A stretch of DNA of 35,627 nucleotides from Bacteroidales bacterium (GTDB lineage: Bacteria > Bacteroidota > Bacteroidia > Bacteroidales > GWA2-32-17), in the NCBI GenBank assembly GCA_026416095.1, contig JAOAFV010000040.1, positions 1 through 35,627 of the forward strand. Direction: 5' to 3'. The translations under genes and the position numbers were made by a program. Positions 15,782 through 24,467 of the stretch are shown piece after piece; position 1 is the first letter of the stretch, and every line of letters starts with the position of its first letter. The notes under the pieces are model-generated. The model saw only the letters and a program-made list of their open reading frames with translations. It made no database searches and was not told the origin of the DNA.

Positions 15782-17683
15782 CTGAAAAAGCCAACTATTT
15801 GTAAATATGAATTGTTAGGTGTTTTGTTTTTAATACACACTTTATTAAAAGCTCAATACAATTTTAATAACTACATAGATAAAAACATAGATCAAAAATT
15901 CATACACATAAATATTGAATGTAACAACATTAATACATACATTGTCAATACTGTAAATTATATACTTAAAGCCAAAAAACGTATTTCGCACTTTCTTTTT
16001 GAATTTGCTCCTCATTTTACAATTGATAGCATAAAATTAAATACAACTTTCATATGCAATTATTATTATAACAACGATAGTTTATTAATATTTTTACCAC
16101 ATGAAATAGATTCTGGCAACAACTTCGAAGTTTCAATTACCTATCGTGGTTATTCAAATTCGGGAATAGAAAACCGTGGTTTAATTAATTCTTATAATCA
16201 ACAATATAATTCATATATTACGTGGACATTATCTCAACCTTTTCATGCTAAACATTGGTTACCTATTAAACAAGATTTAAGCGATCGATTCGATTCGGCG
16301 TGGATCTACATAATTGTCGATAGTTCTTTAAAAGCCGGATCACAAGGTATTTTATTTAATATTACTCAATTACCTAATGGAAAAGTCAGATACGAATGGA
16401 GGGAATCGTACCCTATTGTATACTATTTACTCTCTATTGCTGTGGGAAAGTATATTGAATATAATTTTAAAGTATTTCTTGAAGAAATAAACGATAGTTT
16501 ATTAGTAATGAATTATTTATATAATGAACAATGTTTGATAGATAACAAAGCTAAAATCGACTTTACAGCAGATTTGATTAAACTTTTCAATAAGCTATTT
16601 GGTTTATATCCGTTTTATAAAGAAAAATATGGGCACTGTATGGTACCTTTCAATGGAGGCATGGAACACCAAACAATGACTTCAATTGGATATTTTTTTG
16701 ATTTTTTAGTTGCTCATGAATTAGCCCACATGTGGTTTGGAAACAACATAACATGTGCTTCATGGCAAGATATATGGATTAATGAAGGTTTTGCTTCTTA
16801 TGCAGAATATCTTTATAAAGAATTTTTATATGGTCGCGAAGTTGCTAACGAAACAATTAAACACTTCCAAAGCAGAGCAAGAAAGGAACCCCAAGGTTCA
16901 GTTTATGTCCCCTTCGAAGAAATTAATAACGAAAAAAGAATATTTAATAGCAATCTTTCATATAAAAAAGGAGCTTGCTTATTACATATGATCCGCTACT
17001 TGTGTGAAAATGATAGCTTATTTTTCGAAACACTTAAGCAATTACAAATTATATATAATGATAGTATTTTAACAGGCCACGATGTTAAAACAACTTTCGA
17101 AGAAGTAACAGGTAAAAATTTTACAAAACTTTTTGATGAATTTTATTATGGAAAAGGTTTTCCTATTTACAATATACAATGGTGGCAAGATACAACTTGC
17201 ATCAGAAAAACATTGTTTATTAGGATTATGCAACGTAGCAGCTCAAACGAAAATAAGGTTTTTACAATACCCCTACAATTTAAAGTAGAATTTGATAATT
17301 CCGATACTTTAATTAAAGTACATCCTACCGATCATGATCAAACATTTTCTTTTCCTTTAAAAAAGTATGTAACAAATCTGGTTTTTGATCCATACGACTT
17401 TGTATTAGATAGTTTAGAATCTTTCAATAAAATTTATGCGCTTTCTCCTTGTGTACATTACATAAAAATATTTCCAAATCCATTTGAAGACTATATTTAC
17501 ATTGCAGGAATAACAAAAAGTTCTATTGTAAAAATATTCAACACTTTCGGCAATTTAATAAGAGAAATTATCATAAACCAGTATTTTGACCAAGTTAATC
17601 TTAAGCAAATACAAAAAGGAATTTATATAATTGAAATTCTCTCAGATGAATATTCAATCAGAAAAAAAATAATTAAACTTTAA
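15782..17683 (+). CDS. Secreted M1 family metallopeptidase with T9SS sorting domain
   Basis: This is a zinc aminopeptidase of the M1 family, probably exported and surface-attached or released. It shows the exopeptidase motif GGMEH (residues 292-296, a variant of GAMEN), HELAH with zinc ligands His312 and His316, and Glu335 eighteen residues on (WINEGFASY). The C-terminal segment IKIFPNPFEDYIYIAG to the end (KKIIKL) is a type A T9SS sorting domain. No in-frame ATG exists near the 5' end. I placed the start at CTG 15782 because it gives an ideal signal peptide (MKKPTICKYELLGVLFLIHT, cleaved after LLKA); TTG 15812 is the alternative. The length is then 633 residues. It begins 25 bases after ppdK. 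Confidence 0.85.
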   Translation: MKKPTICKYELLGVLFLIHTLLKAQYNFNNYIDKNIDQKFIHINIECNNINTYIVNTVNYILKAKKRISHFLFEFAPHFTIDSIKLNTTFICNYYYNNDSLLIFLPHEIDSGNNFEVSITYRGYSNSGIENRGLINSYNQQYNSYITWTLSQPFHAKHWLPIKQDLSDRFDSAWIYIIVDSSLKAGSQGILFNITQLPNGKVRYEWRESYPIVYYLLSIAVGKYIEYNFKVFLEEINDSLLVMNYLYNEQCLIDNKAKIDFTADLIKLFNKLFGLYPFYKEKYGHCMVPFNGGMEHQTMTSIGYFFDFLVAHELAHMWFGNNITCASWQDIWINEGFASYAEYLYKEFLYGREVANETIKHFQSRARKEPQGSVYVPFEEINNEKRIFNSNLSYKKGACLLHMIRYLCENDSLFFETLKQLQIIYNDSILTGHDVKTTFEEVTGKNFTKLFDEFYYGKGFPIYNIQWWQDTTCIRKTLFIRIMQRSSSNENKVFTIPLQFKVEFDNSDTLIKVHPTDHDQTFSFPLKKYVTNLVFDPYDFVLDSLESFNKIYALSPCVHYIKIFPNPFEDYIYIAGITKSSIVKIFNTFGNLIREIIINQYFDQVNLKQIQKGIYIIEILSDEYSIRKKIIKL

Positions 17684-17834
17684 TAATCTTATTGAAATTA
17701 ATATAAACTTTTTAACAAAACATATTACCAACATCAAAAATAACAAGGGTAATAAAATGGTTAACTTACAGTAATTAGCTGGGGTAAAATATTGTTTTTT
17801 TAGGAATTAAAAAAAACTACGACAAATAAAAATA

Positions 17835-18917
17835 TTACTTTGGTACTTTAATATACATGTATATAGCAATAAAAAAATAAACAATAGTGGGAATGCTAAC
17901 TCCAAGCCATGGTGGTAAGTTTGAGCCTATCGACATATTAGTAAATATTTGCATAAGTACTATATAGGAAAAACTTAATGCAAGACCAAGACCTATATGT
18001 AAGCCAGTACCACCCCTAACTTTTCTCGAAGAAACCGATATACCAATTAAAGTTAATACTATTGCACATAAAGGATTTATAAAACGTTTAAGTTCTATAA
18101 TTTTATAATAATTAATATTTTCATCACCTTCAATTTGTTTTTGCTTTATAAACTTTCTTAATTTAAAGTAATCCATTGCTTCTGTTATTTCTTCTCGTTG
18201 GTTGAACATTTCTGGTTTTAAGTTAATTAAAGTATCAAGTGTAGCAATATATTTTATTGGTTTATAAGTATCGTAATAATTGCGTATAAAACAATTAAAA
18301 AGTCTCCATTTCTTAGTTGTTGAATCCCATTGAGCATAATCTGATAGGAGTTTAGAAACTAATTTACCATTCTTAAACTTTTCTAATGAAAACTTGTAAG
18401 CAATATCGTTATCAACTGAATAATTTTCCATGTATACTAATAAACCCGGTTCTATTTGTCGGTGAATATTAACAGATGTATTTCTGTATGGGTTTCTTAT
18501 ATACCGAAACTCAAAATCAAGTTTCTTTTTCGTAGAATAAGGTATAATAAAGTTGCCAAGTAAAACTGATAAAATAACAATTATGGTTGCGGTAAACATA
18601 TAAGGTCGAAGTAGTCGATGAAAACTTATTCCTGAGGTAAACATGGCGTTCAGTTCTGAATGCATAGTAAGTTTGGAAGTGAAGTATATAACAGAAATAA
18701 AAACAAATAATGGTAAAAATAAATGAGCAAAATAAGGTGCAAAGTATATGTAATAGCCAGTAAATATTTGAAATAAAGAAAGATCTTTTTCTAAAAAATC
18801 GTCTAATCGTTCGGCAAAATCGAATACTATTGCAATGCTCATTATTAAAACAATAGAGAAAAAAAAGGTTACTAAAAATTTTTTAATAATATATCTTTCT
18901 AACCTAGTAAATATCAT
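17835..18917 (-). CDS. LptF/LptG family (YjgP/YjgQ) permease
   Basis: The 360-residue inner-membrane protein belongs to the family that extracts lipopolysaccharide from the inner membrane together with LptB. It has two hydrophobic helices near the N-terminus (about 15-35 and 50-80), an ERYIIKKFL start typical of the family, a helix at about 105-125, a periplasmic beta-jellyroll region (about 130-260) and three closing helices (280-355, with GISVSSRKVRGGTGLHIGLG). Its ATG overlaps the TGA of tgt by four bases (ATGA), so the two are translationally coupled. Whether it acts as LptF or LptG cannot be told from this sequence. Confidence 0.9.
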   Translation of the reverse strand: MIFTRLERYIIKKFLVTFFFSIVLIMSIAIVFDFAERLDDFLEKDLSLFQIFTGYYIYFAPYFAHLFLPLFVFISVIYFTSKLTMHSELNAMFTSGISFHRLLRPYMFTATIIVILSVLLGNFIIPYSTKKKLDFEFRYIRNPYRNTSVNIHRQIEPGLLVYMENYSVDNDIAYKFSLEKFKNGKLVSKLLSDYAQWDSTTKKWRLFNCFIRNYYDTYKPIKYIATLDTLINLKPEMFNQREEITEAMDYFKLRKFIKQKQIEGDENINYYKIIELKRFINPLCAIVLTLIGISVSSRKVRGGTGLHIGLGLALSFSYIVLMQIFTNMSIGSNLPPWLGVSIPTIVYFFIAIYMYIKVPK

Positions 18918-20041
18918 AAACGTTGCATAAAAGTAGGTAATACTTTATTTTTCCACTCGTAAAATACTCCTTCAATAATTTTACAGCGAGCTTGTTTAAC
19001 AAGCCATATATAAAACGACAAATTATGAATACTTGCAATAATAGGCCCTAACATTTCATCGGCTTTAAATAAATGATGTAAATAAGCTTTTGTGTAGCTA
19101 TCTACAAACGAGATTGCAAAATCATCAATTGGAGAAAAATCGGTTGCCCATTTAGCATTTTTTATGTTTATAATACCTTGAGTTGTAAATATCATTCCAT
19201 TTCTACCATTACGAGTAGGAAGAACACAATCAAACATATCGATACCAAGGGCAATGCATTCTAAAATATTTTCTGGAGTACCTACTCCCATTAAATAATG
19301 TGGCAAATTTCTATTTGAATTTGTTGTAATTAAATCCACTATTCTATACATATCATCGTCGGGCTCACCTACCGATAAGCCCCCAATTGCAATACCAGGT
19401 ATCTCGTAAGTTAATGCTTTTTCTAAATTGTACCTCCTTAAATCATCGTACACCGAACCTTGAATAATAGGAAATAAATACTGTTTGTGGTTGTATAACT
19501 CATTTGTTTGTATAAAATGTTGATATGCATTATCGAACCATCTTAAAGTCATGTCCATACTATTTTTAGCATATTCGTATGAGCATGGATAAGGTGTACA
19601 TTCGTCTAAGGGCATTATTATATCGCTTCCAAGAATTCGTTGTATATCAATAACTAGGTGAGGCGTAAAAAAGTGTTGCGAACCGTCGATATGCGACAAA
19701 AACTTAACACCTTCGTTAGTAATTTTCCTTATTTTTGCCAGTGAAAAAACCTGATATCCACCACTATCGGTAAGAATGGGTTTATTCCAACCTATAAAAT
19801 TATGTAAACCACGTGCTTTTTTTATAACTTCTATGCCAGGGCGTAAGTACAAGTGGTAAGTATTAGATAAAATAATTTGTGCTTTTATTTCTTGATGAAG
19901 TTGAGACTGCAATACTCCTTTAACCGTACCAACTGTTGCAACTGGCATAAATATTGGTGTCTCAATTATGCCACGATCGGTATATAAAATACCTGCCCTT
20001 GCTTTTGAATTTTTATCGGTATATTCAACTTTAAAAATCAT
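18914..20041 (-). CDS. tgt: Queuine tRNA-ribosyltransferase (Tgt)
   Basis: Tgt exchanges guanine-34 of GUN-anticodon tRNAs for a queuosine precursor. Visible motifs are LTDSGGYQVFSLAKIRK (catalytic Asp), IGGLSVGEP, FDCVLPTRNGRNG (second Asp) and KAYLHHLF. I chose ATG 20041 (MIFKVEYTDKNSKARAG), which matches the usual N-terminus; an ATG five codons earlier adds MNILF. The segment where most bacterial Tgt have a CxCxxC zinc site reads DFSPIDDFAISFVDSY and contains no cysteine, so the structural zinc site is missing. I believe this is shared by other Bacteroidota Tgt, but could not check. It is coupled to the LptF/LptG gene. Confidence 0.95.
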   Translation of the reverse strand: MIFKVEYTDKNSKARAGILYTDRGIIETPIFMPVATVGTVKGVLQSQLHQEIKAQIILSNTYHLYLRPGIEVIKKARGLHNFIGWNKPILTDSGGYQVFSLAKIRKITNEGVKFLSHIDGSQHFFTPHLVIDIQRILGSDIIMPLDECTPYPCSYEYAKNSMDMTLRWFDNAYQHFIQTNELYNHKQYLFPIIQGSVYDDLRRYNLEKALTYEIPGIAIGGLSVGEPDDDMYRIVDLITTNSNRNLPHYLMGVGTPENILECIALGIDMFDCVLPTRNGRNGMIFTTQGIINIKNAKWATDFSPIDDFAISFVDSYTKAYLHHLFKADEMLGPIIASIHNLSFYIWLVKQARCKIIEGVFYEWKNKVLPTFMQRL

Positions 20042-20056
20042 AAACAAAATATTCAT

Positions 20057-20533
20057 TAATTAACATCTGAATATGCGAATGGGCAAGTTTAATATTATTT
20101 ATACTGCCTTCGATACTTTTAAAATTACAAAAATAATAGAATTATCATTTTCGCTCAGTGTTAAAAAATTTTCAACATTTAACCCAACATGTTCAACATT
20201 TAAAACACACAATACAAATAAAAAAAGTACCTTAATAAACAAATTTCTGATCTAATTATATATGTAGTGGTTTTCATTTAATTGTTTAAATGTAGTTACA
20301 AAAATACTTGCTTTGTTACATATTTAACCGCAAGTTAAAACTTTTATTTTTATTTTTTTATAACATTTTATAAGGAAAATTTAACTATTTTTCCGTATTT
20401 TTTTAGAAATTAAAAAAAAACAATTTTTGTAGTAATGAGCAACATTGATCAGAAATTAACAAAAACAATAAATTTATAAAAAACTGTTCTTTTTATTTTA
20501 TCGAAAAAAAAATAACTATTAAAGTAATAAACA
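20057..20533. other. Gene-poor AT-rich spacer upstream of tgt
   Basis: No convincing gene is seen in this 477-base stretch. Short open frames exist on both strands (about 60 codons on plus from 20073, about 50 on minus over the same DNA), but neither has a recognisable product, and they pass through a TTCAACATT-type repeat that often creates spurious frames in this phylum. From 20257 on the DNA is very AT-rich and closed in all frames. Confidence 0.6.
20171..20203. repeat. Pair of TTCAACATTTAA repeats, 21 bases apart
   Basis: TTCAACATTTAA occurs at 20171-20182 and again at 20192-20203, spaced two helical turns apart, with a small palindrome AACATGTT between. TTCAACATT-like repeats are common between genes in Bacteroidota. 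A paired operator is the other possibility. Confidence 0.45.
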
Positions 20534-21194
20534 CTATAATTTATAAGCACTATCTTTATATTTAAACTTTTGTGGAAAATTATATTCATAAGTAAAAAGA
20601 TTCAAAAATTGAGACCTTTGCAAAACCTTTCGTAATGGTCCCTTAGTGTTTTGGAATATATTAGTTTTCAATTATATTTAATTGTAAAAAAATTGTTTTT
20701 AGGTAGTTTTGGAAAGGTCTCAATATACGATAATTTTTTTTCAACATAACTTTTTTAATTACAAGTTTCTTAAGTACAAAACAAAATATAGCATTATAAA
20801 AAACAACAAAAAAGGTAGAATTAATTTTGTATAGCTTGTATATTTTAAGCAATTCCGAAGGCCTTTCTAAATAGGTAATTACTTTATAATTTATTTTAAG
20901 ACACCATTCTATGGAAACACTAAACTTAGAATTACTTATTATAACATTTATAAAACTAATCTGAAAAGTGTTTTTTATAGTTGTATAAGGAAAAGTAAAA
21001 AATTATTAAAAGAATTAAAAAAAACATAACCAAATAAAGCAACCGATAGGTCGAATTTAAAGTCATAAAGAAATACTTTTAATAATTCAAAAACATTTTC
21101 ATCATTAGATTCAATTAAGTAATACCAAAATTATAGATCTTAAAAAACTCAAAGAAAAAGGCACAACTAAAAATGTTAAAATAATTTTATACAT
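20534..21194 (-). pseudogene. Decayed membrane-protein gene, split by a miniature element
   Basis: The minus strand carries one gene in pieces. Piece 1, 21111-21194: ATG then MYKIILTFLVVPFSLSFLRS, ending at TGA. Piece 2, 20975-21130, another frame: NVFELLKVFLYDFKFDLSVA, then GYVFF. Piece 3, 20725-21002, the frame of piece 1: 92 codons without a stop, including SIEWCLKINYKVITYLERPS. A 113-bp element interrupts piece 3 after NYRI; beyond it the frame resumes as LNLFTYEYNFPQKFKYKDSA and stops at TAG 20534-20536. Removing the element and one AT copy joins both sides in frame. The KxFLYxxxFDLSV motif and hydrophobic start recall the membrane domain of LTA-synthase-like sulfatases (tentative). It lies 23 bases after xseB on the same strand. 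Confidence 0.5.
20610..20722. mobile_element. Miniature inverted-repeat element (MITE-like), 113 bp
   Basis: The ends are inverted copies of TGAGACCTTTGCAAAAC (left, 20610-20626) and, read inward from the right end (20722-20706), TGAGACCTTTCCAAAAC, 16 of 17 identical. Both sides are flanked by AT (20608-20609 and 20723-20724), a candidate 2-bp target duplication. The inside (about 80 bp) is AT-rich with a small CAATTA/TAATTG hairpin and codes for nothing, so a transposase elsewhere would have to move it. Termini of this type recall some Bacteroidota IS ends, but I cannot name the family. It interrupts the pseudogene at 20534-21194. Confidence 0.65.
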
Positions 21195-21217
21195 TATACT
21201 TTTTAGGAATAACTTAT

Positions 21218-21445
21218 TCATTTTTCTTTATGCAAAATCTCTTCAAGATCTTTAAGAGCCTTTTCAATTTCATTTTGAGTCGCAAACAATTTTTCCTTAA
21301 GAAAAGATATTAATTCAACAGCACGTTTAATCATATCGGCCAAACTATCTACATCAACATTTTCTGATTCTATTTTACTAACTATAGTTTCTAATTCTTT
21401 AAGAGCTTTGTTATAAGTTAAAATTTTTTTTTCTTTTTCGCTCAT
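21218..21445 (-). CDS. xseB: Exodeoxyribonuclease VII small subunit
   Basis: The 75-residue helical protein has the family pattern: LTYNKALKELETIVSKIESE, then a short hinge, then AVELISFLKEKLFATQNEIE. Several XseB subunits bind XseA to form exonuclease VII, which degrades single-stranded DNA from both ends. It starts 2 bases after the stop of xseA, in the usual xseA-xseB order. Confidence 0.93.
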   Translation of the reverse strand: MSEKEKKILTYNKALKELETIVSKIESENVDVDSLADMIKRAVELISFLKEKLFATQNEIEKALKDLEEILHKEK

Positions 21446-21447
21446 AT

Positions 21448-22806
21448 TTATATTATTTTACTGCTAACTTCTCCATCATAAAACTTTGTAGTTATAATGT
21501 CGTCTTGAGTTAAATTACTTTTCGACTTAATTATTTTCTTATTTTTATAAGTAATTGTATAACCTTTACGTAAAACATTTATTGGGTTATGCGAATTGAT
21601 AATTTTTTCGTAATTAACTACCTTATTGTTCAATAACATAAAAAGATTAACAAGATTTTTTTTCAGACTTTTAATATTATTTTCTAAAGCAATGTTATTT
21701 GTATGGAAAAAAGTTTTTGTTGCATTTGATAATTTATTAGACAGATTTGTGAAATTACTAGATTGTTCATTAACAATGAATTTAGTAGTGTATTTAAGGC
21801 TATAAGATAAATTTTTAATTTTTAGAATATGCTTATCAATTATTGATTTGCTTTTAAGTATAGAATTTGAAAAAAAAGAAAACTTATTAATTTGGTTATA
21901 AATAATTTCTTGCGAATAATTAATAATTTTTTCGCAAAATCTTGTACATGATAACCAATAATTTAACGTTTTTTCGATAATAATAGCAGCGGCATCGGTA
22001 GGCGTTTTTGCTCTTGTATTTGCAACATAATCTATAACAGTATAATCTCTTTCGTGCCCTATAGCCGAAATAATAGGAATAGGGAACTGGCAAACATGAT
22101 AAGCAAGACGGTATGAATCGAAGGCAGCTAAATCGGCTTTACTACCGCCACCCCGTGCAATAACAACAACATCGTAATTTTTATTTGCTATTTTATCTAA
22201 AATATCAATAATTGATTTTTCTACTCCTTCGCCTTGCATACTAGCTTCGTAAAAGGTTATATTATACTTAAATTTGTATGGATTGTTTAGTAAATGTTTT
22301 ATAAAATCTTGACAGCCGGCAGCAATTTTAGACGAAATTAGAGCAATGTTTTGAGTGACATCAGGAATTTTAAGTTCTTTATTAAGTGAAATTACTCCTT
22401 CTTTTTCGAGGCGTCTTAATATTTCAATTCTTCTTTGTTCCCATTCGCCCAAAGTATACGAAGGATCTATATCTAAAACAATTAAAGTCACACCATAAAG
22501 TTCATTATATTCAACATTAACCTTAAGCAGTACCGACAATCCAATACCAAATGAAACTCCCGTTACATTTTCAAAATTTTTTTTTAGAAAATAATATCTG
22601 TCGCCCCATATGATTGCCCTGAATTTTGCAATTATTTTATCTTTTATCACATCTTTTTCTATTAATTCAAGATAACAATTTCTGTTTGAATGTTCATATA
22701 ATTCATTTATTTCGGCCTTTATCCATATTGCAGTATTAAAAACTGTGTAAAAGGTTTCTTTTATAATTAAAGATAATTGCGAAAGAGTATAAAATTTTCG
22801 CTCCAT
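21448..22806 (-). CDS. xseA: Exodeoxyribonuclease VII large subunit
   Basis: The 452-residue catalytic subunit of exonuclease VII has an N-terminal OB-fold (about 1-105: YTLSQLSLIIKETF, IWIKAEINEL), the catalytic domain (about 130-330) with VVIARGGGSKADLAAFD and PIPIISAIGHERDYTVIDYV followed by ANTRAKTPTDAA, a coiled-coil (about 290-400) and the C-terminal end with PINVLRKGYTITY. The ATG shares one base with the stop of the upstream subtilase (TAATG), an unexpected operon partner. xseB follows 2 bases after. Confidence 0.96.
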   Translation of the reverse strand: MERKFYTLSQLSLIIKETFYTVFNTAIWIKAEINELYEHSNRNCYLELIEKDVIKDKIIAKFRAIIWGDRYYFLKKNFENVTGVSFGIGLSVLLKVNVEYNELYGVTLIVLDIDPSYTLGEWEQRRIEILRRLEKEGVISLNKELKIPDVTQNIALISSKIAAGCQDFIKHLLNNPYKFKYNITFYEASMQGEGVEKSIIDILDKIANKNYDVVVIARGGGSKADLAAFDSYRLAYHVCQFPIPIISAIGHERDYTVIDYVANTRAKTPTDAAAIIIEKTLNYWLSCTRFCEKIINYSQEIIYNQINKFSFFSNSILKSKSIIDKHILKIKNLSYSLKYTTKFIVNEQSSNFTNLSNKLSNATKTFFHTNNIALENNIKSLKKNLVNLFMLLNNKVVNYEKIINSHNPINVLRKGYTITYKNKKIIKSKSNLTQDDIITTKFYDGEVSSKII

Positions 22807-24425
22807 TACAATTTAACAAATTTGAATCTTAAATTTATGTTTTCAGACAAAAATACAAGGAAATATATGCCACTTTCTAACTTATTTAAATAAATGGGGC
22901 CTTGTAAATCTAAAAAATGTTCAGTATAAATTAAACGTCCACTAATATCTAATATTTTTATTACACATTTTTTATTGTCGGTGTCTAGATTTTCTATATA
23001 AATACAATCTTTTGCTGGATTAGGAAAAAATTTAATTCTATTGAATACATTTTCATTAACTTCATTTAAAATATAATAAGCTAATTCAAAATTAGGTAAA
23101 CCATAACCATATAAAGAATCGGGATTATTGTATTTATTGGCCGTTTTAATTATTGCATTATAAATAACCATATTACTAGAATCGTTAAATGCTTGCCATA
23201 AGCAGGCAACAAGGCCGGCAATTAGTGGTGCAGAGAACGAAGTTCCACTTGATTTAGTTGGTAATCCAGAATAGGCACTAATGCACCAATTATCGAGTCC
23301 TTGAGCTACTATGGTTGGCTTTACTCTGCCATCGGCTGTGTAACCTTGAGAACTAAAAAAAGCTAAAAGTCCAGTAGAATCAACAGCTCCAACAGTTAGT
23401 ATACTATCAGCATCGGCAGGTATTCCTATTTTACGCCATGGTTGCAAGCCCCAATTTCCAGCACTACACACCACTATCATGCCTTTTCGAGCACAAATAG
23501 TAGCTGCAATACTTGCAACAGATGTTCTTCCATCTAAATCATTCCATGTATGATTCATTGTTGAATCGTCGAATGTTGTATATCCTAGGCTAGAATTTAT
23601 AATATCTGCCCCAATACTATCGGCAAGTTCAGCACCAACCACCCAACAATATTCCTCGAATATGTATTCTGTATCCCCATCTTCGGTTCTTATTAAGGCA
23701 TATGAAGCATTAGGAGCCACTCCAATATATTCATTTTCTTTATAACCTCCCATTATAGAAAGCACCATTGTGCCATGCGAATGATAACCATAAACATGAT
23801 TATTAAAATTGCTATTAACAATGTTGCGAGTTAAGAGTATTTTATTATTATCAAATAGTCTTTTAAAAAAAGAAATTGTATCTACTCCTACAAAACCAGC
23901 ATCAAGAACAGCTATTAGCATATTATCACCAGTAAAACCTTTTTCGTGCAAAAAATTACCCCTCAACATTTTTATTTGATGTGCAGGATGTCCATAATTA
24001 AAATTTTTTAAGTTATACAATGTTTCAAATTTGATACTATTTATTTTTCTATTCGATGTTGTTATGGGCTTTAAATATGTTATTTTTTTAACAAACGTTT
24101 TTGTTATTATTTGTTCATATATATTAGTGTCGTTAACTATGAATATAGCACCATTTAGCCATTTTGACGATGAGTGAAATATAGCACCAGTAGTTTTAAT
24201 TTCATTAATGTAAGCATTAGATACTGGTAAATCTGTGCTATCGATAGGTATATTATACTTTAAACGCCTTATTAAGGCTCGCTGTGATAAAAATGAATCT
24301 GGTTTAGTTAATGAATAAGCATTATTTGCTTTATCGGTAAACCAAATAAAAAAATATCCTAATTTTTGCTGATATAAATCTAGAGTGTTTAAGAATATTA
24401 TAACAGAGAAAAAAAATTTATACAT
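22806..24425 (-). CDS. Secreted subtilase (S8 peptidase) with T9SS sorting domain
   Basis: The 539-residue serine peptidase has a signal peptide, a propeptide-like region (about 20-150) and an S8 domain with the triad Asp175 (IAVLDAGFVG), His217 (YHSHGTMVLS) and Ser396 (SSGTSFSAPLIAG), plus the oxyanion Asn324 (CSAGNWG). The C-terminal 80 residues (IKFFPNPAKDCIYIENL to KFVKL) are a T9SS type A sorting domain, so the enzyme is probably displayed on or released from the cell surface. Start ATG 24423-24425; a -7 box lies 21 bases upstream. It overlaps xseA by one base, so protease and DNA-repair nuclease share a transcript. Confidence 0.93.
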   Translation of the reverse strand: MYKFFFSVIIFLNTLDLYQQKLGYFFIWFTDKANNAYSLTKPDSFLSQRALIRRLKYNIPIDSTDLPVSNAYINEIKTTGAIFHSSSKWLNGAIFIVNDTNIYEQIITKTFVKKITYLKPITTSNRKINSIKFETLYNLKNFNYGHPAHQIKMLRGNFLHEKGFTGDNMLIAVLDAGFVGVDTISFFKRLFDNNKILLTRNIVNSNFNNHVYGYHSHGTMVLSIMGGYKENEYIGVAPNASYALIRTEDGDTEYIFEEYCWVVGAELADSIGADIINSSLGYTTFDDSTMNHTWNDLDGRTSVASIAATICARKGMIVVCSAGNWGLQPWRKIGIPADADSILTVGAVDSTGLLAFFSSQGYTADGRVKPTIVAQGLDNWCISAYSGLPTKSSGTSFSAPLIAGLVACLWQAFNDSSNMVIYNAIIKTANKYNNPDSLYGYGLPNFELAYYILNEVNENVFNRIKFFPNPAKDCIYIENLDTDNKKCVIKILDISGRLIYTEHFLDLQGPIYLNKLESGIYFLVFLSENINLRFKFVKL

Positions 24426-24445
24426 AAAGCTGATATAAATTCACA

Positions 24446-24453
24446 CAAATGTA
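24446..24453 (-). promoter_or_regulatory. Candidate -7 box for the subtilase-xseA-xseB operon
   Basis: The minus strand reads TACATTTG, an exact TAnnTTTG match, 21 bases before the subtilase ATG and after the stop of the DUF5916 gene. No clear -33 TTTG is visible. Confidence 0.5.
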
Positions 24454-24467
24454 AAAACATTTTATTT

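Noticed and set aside
20073-20255. Plus-strand 60-codon frame, with an overlapping minus-strand frame of about 50 codons
   Set aside because: Both pass through the TTCAACATT repeat pair, have no recognisable product and mirror each other; such frames are typical by-products of these repeats.
20661-20852. 63-codon minus-strand frame taken as an intact small membrane protein
   Set aside because: Its last third is the terminal repeat and interior of the miniature element (RPFQNY comes from the repeat); it is a piece of the pseudogene, not a gene.
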